DNA of 64,000 bases, taken from contig JAYQSI010000016.1 in the NCBI GenBank assembly GCA_038146785.1, positions 682,001-746,000 on the forward strand, in the 5' to 3' direction. The notes under the pieces were generated by a model that worked only from the letters and a program-made list of their open reading frames with translations, was not told the origin of the DNA and did not search any database. Positions 47,002 through 55,932 of the stretch are shown here, in pieces (within the stretch, counting starts at the first letter, position 1; each line of letters opens with the position of its first letter). The stretch comes from VMDJ01 sp038146785. GTDB lineage: Bacteria > Pseudomonadota > Gammaproteobacteria > Chromatiales > Chromatiaceae. Both the position numbers and the translations under genes were made by a program.

Positions 47002-47552
47002 GCGTTTGTTGCGCCTGCCCAGGCATATCGCCATTCAAAACCGGTTTTATCTTTAAGCAAGGCCATCAATTTGTCACTGGGTGTGGCTTCGCTTGGGAAG
47101 ACATTACGTAACTCGATAAAGCAACGACCAATGGCAGCTTGTTGGCGCCAATCATATTCGGCAGGAGAAAAGGTCTCGCCGCATTTTTCACACTGATGAC
47201 TTGGTGTATCGAGCATCAATGACCACTCATCAACACGCGCACGACAATGAGGGCATCGAGGTTTGGTCGTATTTTTGCCTGTGAGGATTAAAGGGATGGT
47301 TGAGCTTGCATGCAAAGCGACATGGCAAAACGCGGTATCAGTCTCATTCTCGGGTTCGAACTTGAGGTAAGGCGAGCAGCCGGCATAGATAACGTGTTGC
47401 GCAAATCCCTCACCAGCGCGATAGCTATGCAGCAAAGGGTTTTGGTTGATGGGTTCTGCCACCATGTTGAGCGATTCGAGAACTTCGTACATCTGCGGGA
47501 TATCGCAGCTATCGCTAATCGACAGGGGTGAGAGAAATAAGCTACCTGACAT
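46992..47552 (-). CDS. Hypothetical zinc-ribbon protein
   Basis: A 186-residue protein with a central CPHC...CEKC pair of CxxC motifs (PRCPHCRARVDEW and HQCEKCGETF), spaced like a zinc ribbon. The flanks, AEYDWRQQAAIGRCFIELRNVFPSEA and LKDKTGFEWRYAW, are conserved-looking but unassigned. It may bind metal or nucleic acid. Convergent with the EEP gene (10-base overlap) and divergent from yidD. Confidence 0.75.
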   Translation of the reverse strand: MSGSLFLSPLSISDSCDIPQMYEVLESLNMVAEPINQNPLLHSYRAGEGFAQHVIYAGCSPYLKFEPENETDTAFCHVALHASSTIPLILTGKNTTKPRCPHCRARVDEWSLMLDTPSHQCEKCGETFSPAEYDWRQQAAIGRCFIELRNVFPSEATPSDKLMALLKDKTGFEWRYAWAGATNAQS

Positions 47553-47581
47553 AAGTTTGGTGAGAATGATCTAATACGCAA

Positions 47582-47839
47582 ATGAAAAGGATACTGATGG
47601 CGCTAGTGCGTTTCTATCAATTATTTATCAGCCCGGTACTCGGCAGTAGCTGCCGTTACTATCCTACCTGCTCGTCATACATGATGCAGGCGCTTGAAAC
47701 ATGGGGGCCGATCAAAGGGCTCTGGATGGGATTGAAGCGAATTGGGCGTTGTCACCCTTGGGCGGAAGGCGGTGTTGATCCTGTGCCGCCGCGTGAGGGC
47801 TGTGGTTGCCATGAGGATGACAACCACAAACACTCTTAA
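47582..47839 (+). CDS. yidD: Membrane protein insertion efficiency factor YidD
   Basis: An 85-residue protein with the YidD core YQLFISPVLGSSCRYYPTCSSYMMQAL and KRIGRCHPWAEGGVDPVPP. It acts with YidC in membrane protein insertion. yidD normally lies in the rnpA-yidC region; here it is isolated beside htpX, with a Cys/His-rich tail (GCGCHEDDNHKH). Confidence 0.92.
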   Translation: MKRILMALVRFYQLFISPVLGSSCRYYPTCSSYMMQALETWGPIKGLWMGLKRIGRCHPWAEGGVDPVPPREGCGCHEDDNHKHS

Positions 47840-47842
47840 GTT

Positions 47843-48709
47843 TTAGCGCATCTGCTCAAGCGCAGCGATACGATCTTCAAGTCGTGGATGACTTGAGAAT
47901 AGCTTCTGTAATCCACCGCTACTGATACCAAAGGCAGCCATTTCATCTGGTAGCGCTTCAGTATGTGCTTGTTGTAAACGCTTCAATGCCGAAATCATTT
48001 TGTCTTTACCGGCGAGATTAGCGCCGCCTTCATCAGCACGGTATTCACGACGACGTGAGAACCACATCACGATAGCGGATGCCAAGAAGCTCAAAACAAC
48101 CTGAGCGATCAGTGAGGTGATAAAAAAGCCGATGCCATGGCCGCGCTCGTTTTTCAAAATCACGCGATCCACGAAGTGACCAATCACACGAGAAAGTAAA
48201 ACAACAAAGGTATTCACCACACCTTGTACTAAAGCGAGTGTGACCATGTCGCCATTCGCAACGTGACTGACTTCGTGTGCAAGTACCGCTTCGACTTCAT
48301 CTTTATTCATTTGTTGCAGCAGTCCGGTCGAAACAGCAACAAGTGCATCGTTACGATTCCAGCCTGTTGCAAAAGCATTCGCGGGACCTTCGAAGATGCC
48401 GACCTCTGGCATACCGATACCGGCGTCTTTAGCTTGCTTAGCCACGGTATCAACAAGCCAACGCTCATCAGCTGTCGATGGTTGCTCAATCAGGTGGACG
48501 CCCATGCCGCGTTTGGCCATACCTTTCGACATGAATAGCGAAATGATCGAGCCGCTAAAGCCAATGATTGCCGAATACACCAATAGGGCATTCAGGTTTA
48601 GATCGACACCGTTTTGCGCCATCAGGCCATCAAAGCCGAGCAGGCTGAAGGTAATGCTAATAACCACCAAGATGGCGGCATTCGTGAGTAAGAACAACAA
48701 GATACGCAC
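47843..48709 (-). CDS. htpX: Membrane zinc protease HtpX
   Basis: A 288-residue M48 metalloprotease in the inner membrane that degrades misfolded membrane proteins. Zinc motif HEVSH in VLAHEVSHVANGD, downstream glutamate in YRADEGGANLAG, and four hydrophobic segments. FEGPANAFATGWNRNDALVA is typical HtpX. Convergent with yidD, three bases between stops. Confidence 0.95.
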   Translation of the reverse strand: MRILLFLLTNAAILVVISITFSLLGFDGLMAQNGVDLNLNALLVYSAIIGFSGSIISLFMSKGMAKRGMGVHLIEQPSTADERWLVDTVAKQAKDAGIGMPEVGIFEGPANAFATGWNRNDALVAVSTGLLQQMNKDEVEAVLAHEVSHVANGDMVTLALVQGVVNTFVVLLSRVIGHFVDRVILKNERGHGIGFFITSLIAQVVLSFLASAIVMWFSRRREYRADEGGANLAGKDKMISALKRLQQAHTEALPDEMAAFGISSGGLQKLFSSHPRLEDRIAALEQMR

Positions 48710-48831
48710 GAGGAATCTCCTAAAAATGTGATGACGATAATGTGGGGTGTCTTGGTCGTTTAATCAAGAGGCATTGCACAGGGGTATTTGGCACGTCATA
48801 GTCTATACACCCAGAGTTTAGAATAGATGCC

Positions 48832-49056
48832 ATGCGTTACAACACGACCACTGAACAACCGATGACGGTGTATTCCGAAGCTGAAAGTTTGCACTTCATG
48901 CTCAACTTTACGGTCTTTCTTGCGCTGATTATTGGCGTGATTTTGTGGTTCTTAGGTCGCCATGGTCGGGTGCTATGGCTACAGGTCTGGAGTGCGGGTT
49001 TGGTGCTCAGTAGTGTGGCTTATCTATTGGCTGCGATCTTGGGCTATGTGCGTTAG
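48832..49056 (+). CDS. Small two-helix membrane protein
   Basis: Up to 74 residues. An internal ATG at 48862 (MTVYSEAESLHF) gives 64 residues and may be the true start, since no good ribosome site precedes the first ATG. Two hydrophobic helices (FTVFLALIIGVILWFL and SAGLVLSSVAYLLAAIL) with a short basic loop. No family recognised. Overlaps the greB end on the other strand by 4 bases. Confidence 0.55.
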   Translation: MRYNTTTEQPMTVYSEAESLHFMLNFTVFLALIIGVILWFLGRHGRVLWLQVWSAGLVLSSVAYLLAAILGYVR

Positions 49057-49548
49057 TCGTAACGCACTTCGAGAATTTCAAACTCGGCTTCACCTTCGGG
49101 TAAGCGCACTTTAATCACCTCGTCGATCTCACGTTTCATTAGCGCTTTGGCCATGGGTGAGTCCATGCTGATCCAATTTTTCTCTGGACTGAACTCATCC
49201 GGTCCGACAATACGATAGGTGATCTCGATATCTTGCATGCTCAGTAAGAGTGACATAAGCGCCAAAGAAGACTTGATCGCAGTTGCTTGGTTTTTGATCG
49301 ACGACTTTTAGGTTAGGTAAGCGAGTTTGTAGATAACGAATACGACGATCCATCTCGCGTAACTGTTTCTTGCGATAGATGTATTCAGCATTCTCTGAGC
49401 GATCACCTTCTGCCGCAGCAGCGGATAGGATCTTTACCACCTCACGTCGCTTTGCCCATAAGGCTTTTTCTTCAGCGCGTAATGTCTCGTACCCGTCTTT
49501 GGTGATGTAGGGTGACTTGGGTTCGCTGGGTGGTCGATATCGCCCCAT
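49053..49548 (-). CDS. greB: Transcript cleavage factor GreB, frameshifted
   Basis: GreB rescues backtracked RNA polymerase by stimulating transcript cleavage. The coiled-coil N-terminal domain is seen in YITKDGYETLRAEEKALW and the acidic tip in EGDRSENAEYIYRKK; the C-terminal FKBP-like domain follows in another frame (DIEITYRIVGPDEFSPEKNWISMDSP). The break is at about 49236-49246: dropping one base (near 49239) joins VFFGAYVTLTE to MQDIEITYR, giving about 164 residues. The EK-rich DxxE tip and length fit GreB better than GreA. Starts where the CoA-binding gene ends. Confidence 0.88.
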
Positions 49549-49916
49549 TAAAACTGATCAGTTTTCAGCATCACCAAAGTGCAAGCTTCAAACCATTCGA
49601 TATTCGCTGCATCCAAAGCGCTTTGCAGTGGCTCTGATTCAGTTCCGGGGTTGAAGATCACACGACCTGGCTTTAGCGAGACAATCGAGTCGATATGTTC
49701 TACCAGTCGATCAGTGCCCACGTAGAGGGTCAGGGTGTCGACAGCTTCTGTGATATCACCGAGCTGATGGGTGACCGGAAGGCCATCGATCTCTGGAAAT
49801 TTGGGGTGTACTGGCGTGACGCGATGCCCATGTTGGGTGAGTAAACGTTGTGCCTGATTGGCATAACGCGCGGGCTTTGGACTGGCGCCAAAAATAACAA
49901 CGTGCTGAGTGCTCAT
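49548..49916 (-). CDS. CoA-binding domain protein
   Basis: A 122-residue single Rossmann-like CoA-binding domain (YccU/DUF-type): VVIFGASPKPARYANQAQRLL, GHRVTPVHPKFPEIDGLP and VIFNPGTESEPL. I use the ATG at 49916 (MSTQHVV) because it places the nucleotide-binding strand at the N terminus. Members bind CoA, but their role is not established. Shares its last base with the first base of greB, so the pair is an operon. Confidence 0.85.
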   Translation of the reverse strand: MSTQHVVIFGASPKPARYANQAQRLLTQHGHRVTPVHPKFPEIDGLPVTHQLGDITEAVDTLTLYVGTDRLVEHIDSIVSLKPGRVIFNPGTESEPLQSALDAANIEWFEACTLVMLKTDQF

Positions 49917-49953
49917 GGTCTGAATCATAGCAGCGCGGTCTGCTGAATCACGA

Positions 49954-49988
49954 GCAAAAAAAACCGCCAAAGGGGGAGATGGCGGTCA
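49954..49988 (-). terminator. Rho-independent terminator of the pyr operon
   Basis: On the minus strand ACCGCCA pairs with TGGCGGT (+ arms at 49963-49969 and 49980-49986), followed by eight T. It lies 115 bases after the pyrC' stop and upstream of the CoA-binding gene. Confidence 0.85.
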
Positions 49989-50103
49989 GTCAGTTCGTTC
50001 GAGATATGGATTTGTACACATCGGAGGAGAGAATCCGAACTGTGAGGATGACTATAGAGAAACCTGCGCGAGCGCTTTTTGATCTAGCGCAAAAGACCGA
50101 GGT

Positions 50104-51381
50104 TTAGTCGGCTTGGTAGACCAGGTGACCGTTGAAAACGGTGTGGGTGACCTTGCCTTTGAATTCCCAGCCTAGGAAAGGTGAGTTTTTACCCGCGCTG
50201 AGCATGCTTTGTGAGGTTAATGACCAGTGAGCCTCTGGATCAAAGATACAGATATCGGCGGGTAGGCCTTCTGTGAGTCGACCATAAGGTAGGTTTAACA
50301 GATCTGCCGGTCCGCAGGTGATCCGCGCTAAGGCGTCGCTCAATGGCATCACACCTTCATCGACCAAGCGTAGGGTGAGTGCTAAGAGTGTTTCTAGTCC
50401 AGAGAGACCGGGTTGTGATTCTGGGAAAGGTGCTTCTTTCGCATCCGGTTCATGCGGTTGGTGATCAGAGCAGATAGCCGCAATGGTGCCATCGGCAACG
50501 GCGCGACGTAGGGCATCGCGGTCTTGCAAGGTGCGCAGCGGTGGCTCGAGATGACACTGAGCATCAAAGCCATCGATATCTTGTTCGGTGAGGTGCAGCT
50601 GATGAGCGGCCACATCGGCACTCACCGCGAGCTTGGCTTTCTTCGCCTCGCTGATCATGCGTGCAGAGGTGCCTGCTGACAGGGTGCAGAAGTGAATCCG
50701 AGCGCCGGTGTGTTCAGCTAGGGCCAGATCGCGTGCGACGGCCACGGTTTCGGCAGCACTAGGAATGCCAGGTAGACCTAAGCGAGTCGCGACAGCACCT
50801 TCGTGTGCACAACCGCCAGCTTTAAGGTGACGGTCTTCAGGATGTAAGAAGACAATCATGTCGAAGGTCGAGGCGTATTCAAGCGCGCGACGTTCAACCA
50901 GCGTGTTAGCCAGTGGACGGCGAGCATTACTGACTGCAACGCAACCTGAGTTACGCAGTGTTGCCATGCTAGCGAGCTGTTTGCCTTCGAGACCTTGGGT
51001 CATCGCGGCCGCTGTGAGTACACGTGCTTGGCAGAGCTTTCGTGCCATGCGATGAATAAATTCGATATCCGCTGGGCTATCAATGCAAGGTTCGGTATCC
51101 GGTGTGCAGATCAGGGTGGTGATGCCACCTTTGGCGGCAGCCAGCGTTTCACTGGCGAGCGTGCCTTTGGCGGTATGACCTGGCTCGCGCAAATGTGCTG
51201 CCATATCCACAAGCCCTGGGCAGACAATCTTGCCGGTAGCATCGATGGTTTGATCAGCCGAAAAGTCGTTTGGTGCATCACCAATCGCGATCAGCGTTTC
51301 GTCTTTGATATGCAGGTTGAGTGTGGCATCGGTATTCGATGCAGGGTCAATAACACGTCCGCCGATGATGCTGATATTCAT
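50104..51381 (-). CDS. pyrC': Dihydroorotase-like protein PyrC' (probably non-catalytic)
   Basis: A 425-residue type I dihydroorotase homologue. The metal-binding DxHxH of active enzymes is DMAAH (Asp59-His63), with the first histidine replaced by alanine, and the TPHHL motif becomes VAAHQLHL. Later SDHQPHEP and HPED motifs are kept. In Pseudomonas an inactive PyrC homologue of this kind is a structural partner required by aspartate transcarbamoylase, and the same role is likely here: it overlaps pyrB by 4 bases. An active dihydroorotase should exist elsewhere in the genome. Confidence 0.88.
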   Translation of the reverse strand: MNISIIGGRVIDPASNTDATLNLHIKDETLIAIGDAPNDFSADQTIDATGKIVCPGLVDMAAHLREPGHTAKGTLASETLAAAKGGITTLICTPDTEPCIDSPADIEFIHRMARKLCQARVLTAAAMTQGLEGKQLASMATLRNSGCVAVSNARRPLANTLVERRALEYASTFDMIVFLHPEDRHLKAGGCAHEGAVATRLGLPGIPSAAETVAVARDLALAEHTGARIHFCTLSAGTSARMISEAKKAKLAVSADVAAHQLHLTEQDIDGFDAQCHLEPPLRTLQDRDALRRAVADGTIAAICSDHQPHEPDAKEAPFPESQPGLSGLETLLALTLRLVDEGVMPLSDALARITCGPADLLNLPYGRLTEGLPADICIFDPEAHWSLTSQSMLSAGKNSPFLGWEFKGKVTHTVFNGHLVYQAD

Positions 51382-52361
51382 GACTCATCTCCGGCGCTTG
51401 GATGTTTTTGCATACACATCGACATGATCGCCATGCGTACGCCAATGCCGTAGCTCACCTGCTCGAGAATAACTGAGCGAGGGCCGTCAGCAACTTCCGA
51501 ATCGATTTCGACACCGCGATTGATCGGGCCTGGGTGCATCACGATGGCATCTGGCTTGGCACAAGCGAGTCGCTCATTGGTCAGGCCATAGAGCTGGAAG
51601 TATTCTTCTTCGCTTGGCAGTAAAGCGCCATCCATGCGTTCTTTTTGCAGGCGCAGCATGATCACCACATCAACATCACGTAGACCTTCTTCTAGGTCGT
51701 GATAGACATGTACACCCAGTGCGCGTGCATCGGTTGGGATCAGTGTGCGAGGACCGACAACGCGAACTTCAGTAACGCCAAGCGTGTTCAGCGCAAGGAT
51801 CTGTGAGCGCGCAACACGTGAGTGCAAGATGTCGCCAACAATCGCAACGCGCAGTGGCGTGAAGTCACCCTTGTGTTTGCGAATGGTGAACATATCCAAC
51901 ATCGCTTGGGTTGGATGCGCATGACGTCCATCACCGGCATTAATCACCGAGATGCCTGGTGCTGCGTGTTCCGCAATGAAGTGAGCGGCACCTGAGGCAT
52001 TGTGACGCACCACAAACATCTCGCTGTGCATCGCTTCGAGATTACGCAAGGTATCGAGTAGTGTTTCACCTTTTGATGTGGCTGAGGTGCTGATGTTGAA
52101 GTTCAGTACGTCAGCAGAGAGGCGCTTCGCCGCTAACTCAAAGGTTGTGCGTGTGCGCGTGCTGTTCTCAAAAAACAGGTTCGTAATGATACGGCCGCGC
52201 AGTGCAGGCACTTTCTTAATCGGACGACCGGGGAGTACTGCGAATGACTCGGCAGTATCAAGAATCTGGGTGAGGATGTTTTTGTTAAGACCTTCAATAG
52301 TCAGAAAGTGACGGAGGCTTCCGTCGTCATTGAGCTGAATATTCTGCGTCTGACTGGCCAT
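51378..52361 (-). CDS. pyrB: Aspartate transcarbamoylase catalytic chain
   Basis: A 327-residue ATCase making carbamoyl-aspartate, the first committed pyrimidine step. Carbamoyl-phosphate motif FENSTRTRTTFELAA, then HNASGAAHFIAE and the MHPGPINRGVE loop. No pyrI regulatory gene is adjacent; the linked pyrC' fits the class A dodecameric ATCase of Pseudomonas, in which pyrC' replaces pyrI in the complex. Follows pyrR by 26 bases. Confidence 0.96.
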   Translation of the reverse strand: MASQTQNIQLNDDGSLRHFLTIEGLNKNILTQILDTAESFAVLPGRPIKKVPALRGRIITNLFFENSTRTRTTFELAAKRLSADVLNFNISTSATSKGETLLDTLRNLEAMHSEMFVVRHNASGAAHFIAEHAAPGISVINAGDGRHAHPTQAMLDMFTIRKHKGDFTPLRVAIVGDILHSRVARSQILALNTLGVTEVRVVGPRTLIPTDARALGVHVYHDLEEGLRDVDVVIMLRLQKERMDGALLPSEEEYFQLYGLTNERLACAKPDAIVMHPGPINRGVEIDSEVADGPRSVILEQVSYGIGVRMAIMSMCMQKHPSAGDES

Positions 52362-52387
52362 TGGTGCGCGATTGTAGCAGGGTCTTT

Positions 52388-52939
52388 TTAGTTCGTGGGC
52401 TTTTCTGTGCGGCGTTTTTTACTTTTATTTACGGTAAGGGTTAAAGGCGAAGGCCCTTCCAAGCGGATATGTTCGTCTTTTTCGAGAGGTGGTTGCAGGC
52501 CAACAATGCTGGGTTCGATCGGTAGTTGGCGACCATTACGTTCAATCAGCGTGGCTAACAGAATCGACTTAGGGCGACCAAAATCGAAGATCTCATTCAT
52601 CGCAGCACGAATGGTACGACCGGTTTGTAAGACGTCATCAACCAAGATGATGTGTTGATTCTCGATGTCGAAATCAATGGTTGAAGGTTTGACTAAAGGA
52701 TTAACGCCACTCTTGGTGAAGTCATCGCGATAAAAATTGATATCGAGCAAACCCAAAGGCTGAGATAGACCTAAGCGCTGATGAAGTTGTTCAGCAATCC
52801 AAGCGCCGCCGGTATGAATACCGATCATGGCAGGATCTTCAATGCCATTTTTTGCTAGTCGCTCTTTCAGCATACGCGCCATGCCATCGATGATATTCAG
52901 GATGGCATCTTCATTCATGAATATGCGTTGTTCAGTCAT
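52388..52939 (-). CDS. pyrR: Pyrimidine regulatory protein / uracil phosphoribosyltransferase PyrR
   Basis: A 183-residue PRTase with the PRPP-binding ILVDDVLQTGRTIRAAMNE. In Gram-positive bacteria PyrR senses UMP and binds leader RNA; in gammaproteobacteria its regulatory mode is less clear. I found no clear PyrR-binding leader in the short gap (52940-52998) from ruvX. It heads the pyrR-pyrB-pyrC' set. Confidence 0.94.
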   Translation of the reverse strand: MTEQRIFMNEDAILNIIDGMARMLKERLAKNGIEDPAMIGIHTGGAWIAEQLHQRLGLSQPLGLLDINFYRDDFTKSGVNPLVKPSTIDFDIENQHIILVDDVLQTGRTIRAAMNEIFDFGRPKSILLATLIERNGRQLPIEPSIVGLQPPLEKDEHIRLEGPSPLTLTVNKSKKRRTEKPTN

Positions 52940-52998
52940 CTTGGGTGTCCGAAGTCGTTATGTGCTCATCATAGCAAGCACATGACGCATTGCGAGGA

Positions 52999-53406
52999 TT
53001 ATTCAGGGTAGGTGCGCAGCCAGGTTTCAAGAATAAGCTTGGCGGCATAAGCATCGACTTTGGTGGCGTCTTTGTGTGCTTCGATACCTAAGTCGACCCA
53101 CGCTTCGCGCGTGGTCAGGCGCTCATCCATAAGATGAACCGGTAGATGAAAGCGTCCATTTAATTGGCGCGCAAACTTTTTGGCAGGCTCAGCGTTATTG
53201 GCTTCCTTGTCGGTCATCTCAAAAGGGTGGCCGACAATCAAGGCATCTGGTTGCCATTCTTTAATGAGCTTTTCGATGCCATCCCAATCGGGTTTGTTTT
53301 TCACACGACTTAAGGTGGTGAGTGGGTTGGCGCTTTGGGTGAGTGTTTGACCAACAGCGATACCAATCTTGTGGCTGCCGTAGTCGAAGCCAAGCAAGGT
53401 GCTCAT
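52999..53406 (-). CDS. ruvX: Holliday junction resolvase-like RNase YqgF (RuvX)
   Basis: A 135-residue RNase H-fold protein beginning LLGFDYGSHKIGIAVGQ, with VGHPFEM and the HLMDERLTTREAW acidic motif. E. coli YqgF is implicated in 16S rRNA 5' end processing. Overlaps yqgE by 4 bases in the conserved yqgE-ruvX-pyrR order. Confidence 0.94.
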   Translation of the reverse strand: MSTLLGFDYGSHKIGIAVGQTLTQSANPLTTLSRVKNKPDWDGIEKLIKEWQPDALIVGHPFEMTDKEANNAEPAKKFARQLNGRFHLPVHLMDERLTTREAWVDLGIEAHKDATKVDAYAAKLILETWLRTYPE

Positions 53407-53963
53407 GCGTGACCGGCTTGTCCGCTGATTTGATGAATGTCGACGCCGACCATTTTAGCGGCAGCTTCCCAACGACGATCGTTTGGCATTTCAAACAAGA
53501 TGTCGTTATTCGCAGGACTGGTCAGCCAAGCATTATTTAACACTTCGTCTTCGAGTTGGCCTGGACTCCAACCAGCGTAGCCGAGCGCGATCAAGCTATG
53601 TGTTGGACCTTTGCCTTGCGCCATGTCTTCAAGGATGTCGCGCGAGGTGGTGATGAAAAGATCCTCTGTGATCTTCATCGTGGAGTCATAGGTATGGCCA
53701 CCATCATGCAGAATAAAACCGCGTTGCTCTTGCACCGGTCCGCCGATATGCACCATCTGATCTTTCTTGGCTTCAGCTGAGCTTTCAATCTCCATCTGCT
53801 CATACACTTCATCCAGTGCGATATCGGTTTTGCGATTGATCACAATCCCCATCGCGCCTTCGTCGTTGTGCTCGCAGATCAGCGTCACAGTCTTGGCGAA
53901 GTTAGGATCTTCCATGCTCGGCATGGCGATCAATAGGTGATTGGTGAGATTCAGCTTTTCCAT
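53403..53963 (-). CDS. yqgE: YqgE/AlgH family protein
   Basis: A 186-residue UPF0301 member with LTNHLLIAMPSMEDPNFAKTV at the start and VHIGGPVQEQRGFILH and ALGYAGWSPGQLE later. The biochemical function is not known; a link to alginate regulation was proposed in Pseudomonas. Complete, and operonic with ruvX. Confidence 0.94.
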   Translation of the reverse strand: MEKLNLTNHLLIAMPSMEDPNFAKTVTLICEHNDEGAMGIVINRKTDIALDEVYEQMEIESSAEAKKDQMVHIGGPVQEQRGFILHDGGHTYDSTMKITEDLFITTSRDILEDMAQGKGPTHSLIALGYAGWSPGQLEDEVLNNAWLTSPANNDILFEMPNDRRWEAAAKMVGVDIHQISGQAGHA

Positions 53964-54013
53964 ACAGACAGTATCGCCAAGTTCGCAGCGATGCTCCAGT
54001 CAGATGTTCTAAG

Positions 54014-54874
54014 TTATTGAACGCGTTGACTGCCGCGACGAAATTGGAAGGTGCGGGTGATGTCTAGGATGTCGATATCGGCGCGAATGTCTGCCGGGAA
54101 GGCGGCGTAGGGAGCCGCCAGTTTGACGCTACGAACGGCAGCATCATCAAGAATCTTTTTGCCCGATGAGCGTAGTACTTTGACCATCTCTAGTGAGCCA
54201 TTTGCACGGACCGCAACGTGCAACAGGACGGTGCCATAGAGTTTGTCGCGTCGTGCCTGATCTGGATAGTTAAGGTTACCGACACGTTCGATCTTTTTAC
54301 GCCAGCTGCTGAGATATTGTGCAAAGCGATGTTCTTTAGTACTCGCACTGATGACTTTGCGACGCTGATGCTGAGATAGGCTGCGATCTTTTTGTCCGAT
54401 CTGTTCGGTGAGTTGCGCAATCTGTTGCTGCGCCATGGAAATCATCTGTGGCAGTGGTGTACTCGGAATAGATTCAAACTGCGCGAGATTGCTCGCAATA
54501 CGTAAGCTATCAGTCGATTCCTGTTGCTGCAGCACGGCGGTGTTATCGGCAGCCTGTTGTTCGGTTTGTTCTTCGCGTTGTTGCGGCGAGGATGATGCCG
54601 CAGTGGGTTCGATCTCTTGTAGTTGATCGTCGCCTTTTACATCGCTACCACCTTTGTTATTGGCTTGAGCGAGCAGCTTGGCTTGCTCGTCCTTCTCTAG
54701 ATTACGATCACGAATCAAGGTGATATCGAGGGTGCGTTGCGCTTGTTGTGTTGTCGGATCTGCAACATCAAACGAAACCGTTGCAACAACCAACAAGTGC
54801 GCTGTGACTGCCGCGATCAAGGCCATGCTGAGATGCTCATGCTGATGGATGAATGATCGCAGGATGGCTGTCAT
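54014..54874 (-). CDS. TonB-like energy transducer
   Basis: A 286-residue protein with an N-terminal membrane helix (ALIAAVTAHLLVVATVSF), a long Gln/Glu/Ser-rich periplasmic spacer instead of the classical Pro-rich one (EIEPTAASSSPQQREEQTEQQ), and a C-terminal TonB domain (LNYPDQARRDKLYGTVLLHVAVRANGSLEMVKVLRSSGKKILDDAAVRSV). Probably couples ExbB/ExbD proton energy to outer-membrane transport. Sits between yqgE and apbE; the start is 3 bases from the apbE stop. Confidence 0.88.
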   Translation of the reverse strand: MTAILRSFIHQHEHLSMALIAAVTAHLLVVATVSFDVADPTTQQAQRTLDITLIRDRNLEKDEQAKLLAQANNKGGSDVKGDDQLQEIEPTAASSSPQQREEQTEQQAADNTAVLQQQESTDSLRIASNLAQFESIPSTPLPQMISMAQQQIAQLTEQIGQKDRSLSQHQRRKVISASTKEHRFAQYLSSWRKKIERVGNLNYPDQARRDKLYGTVLLHVAVRANGSLEMVKVLRSSGKKILDDAAVRSVKLAAPYAAFPADIRADIDILDITRTFQFRRGSQRVQ

Positions 54875-54876
54875 GG

Positions 54877-55932
54877 TTAGAGTGGTTTGCTAATTAATAT
54901 CTCAGCAGGTTGGCGTTGCAGTTTGACGCGATCGCGCATCTTGGGGTTCATGTGAACACGATTGTTTTCGTCAATCAGCATCACATACTTAATACCCATT
55001 TGTTGTGCGACACGATGCCAGTCCTGTGGGCCTGCAATAAACAGAGCAGTTGCCGCAGCGTCAGCGGTGGTGGCATCTGGATGAATCACCGTCACTGAAC
55101 GAGTGCCAACCGCGGGTTTGCCGGTGCGTGGATCGAGTATGTGATGGAAGAACTTACCATCCCAAGTGAAGTTGCGCTGGTAGTTGCCTGAGGTAAACAC
55201 AGCCTCATTATCGATAACCGGGATTAACGCAAATACGCCGCCACCATCAGGATCACGCACAGGGATGCGCCATGGTGTGCCATCACGTGAGCCAATCGCA
55301 CGCAGGTCGCTACCGGCACGAATCACAGCATTATGAATACCCATCTCTTGTAAGCGACGGATGGCTTGGTCGATGCCATAGCCGCGACCGATTGCACCAA
55401 AGTCCAGTTGTACTGCTGGGTTGCTGGATTGCAAACGGAATCCGTTCACCGAGATATCTTTCACGCTTGGTTTCATATCAACCAATGCTTGAATGTCTTC
55501 ATCTGATGGTGGTTCATGCGCTTCTGGGTGTGATTGATGAAAGCCCCAAAGGTCAATCAACTTGCCAATCGCAGGATCAAATAGGTAATCACTTTGTGAA
55601 GCCAATGTTTGGCTTGCTTGTAATAAAGGTAGTACAGAGGGAGGCGCTGAGAATTCAACACCTTCAGCAAACAAACCGTTCATGCGAACCACGGGGCCTG
55701 GCTCCCACGCATGCCAAGCGTAATGCATGACATTGAAGTCATTCTGTAACGCTTCTTGTGCTTGTTTAGCAACCTGTTGTTCGGCACCAACGATCTGAAG
55801 ATCCATGAAGGTACCAAAAGCAAGAATGCGGAAATGTTGTGCAGGTAGTGGTTGAGAACAACCGCTTACAAAGGCACTGATGATGGTCGCTGCCAATAGG
55901 GCGCGCCATGATTTTCGGGAGAGAATGCTCAT
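54877..55932 (-). CDS. apbE: FAD:protein FMN transferase ApbE (lipoprotein)
   Basis: A 351-residue ApbE. The N terminus carries a lipoprotein signal with lipobox cysteine (SAFVSGC) and the catalytic domain shows LDFGAIGRGYGIDQA, IRAGSDLRAIG and HHILDPRTGKPAVG. ApbE attaches FMN covalently to proteins such as NqrB/NqrC, RnfG or NosR. Its partner is not in the window. Operonic with gshB (4-base overlap) and the tonB-like gene. Confidence 0.94.
   Translation of the reverse strand: MSILSRKSWRALLAATIISAFVSGCSQPLPAQHFRILAFGTFMDLQIVGAEQQVAKQAQEALQNDFNVMHYAWHAWEPGPVVRMNGLFAEGVEFSAPPSVLPLLQASQTLASQSDYLFDPAIGKLIDLWGFHQSHPEAHEPPSDEDIQALVDMKPSVKDISVNGFRLQSSNPAVQLDFGAIGRGYGIDQAIRRLQEMGIHNAVIRAGSDLRAIGSRDGTPWRIPVRDPDGGGVFALIPVIDNEAVFTSGNYQRNFTWDGKFFHHILDPRTGKPAVGTRSVTVIHPDATTADAAATALFIAGPQDWHRVAQQMGIKYVMLIDENNRVHMNPKMRDRVKLQRQPAEILISKPL

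Noticed and set aside
52940..52998. PyrR-binding attenuator ahead of pyrR
   Set aside because: The 59-base gap is too short for an antiterminator/terminator pair, and no hairpin with a T-run is present.
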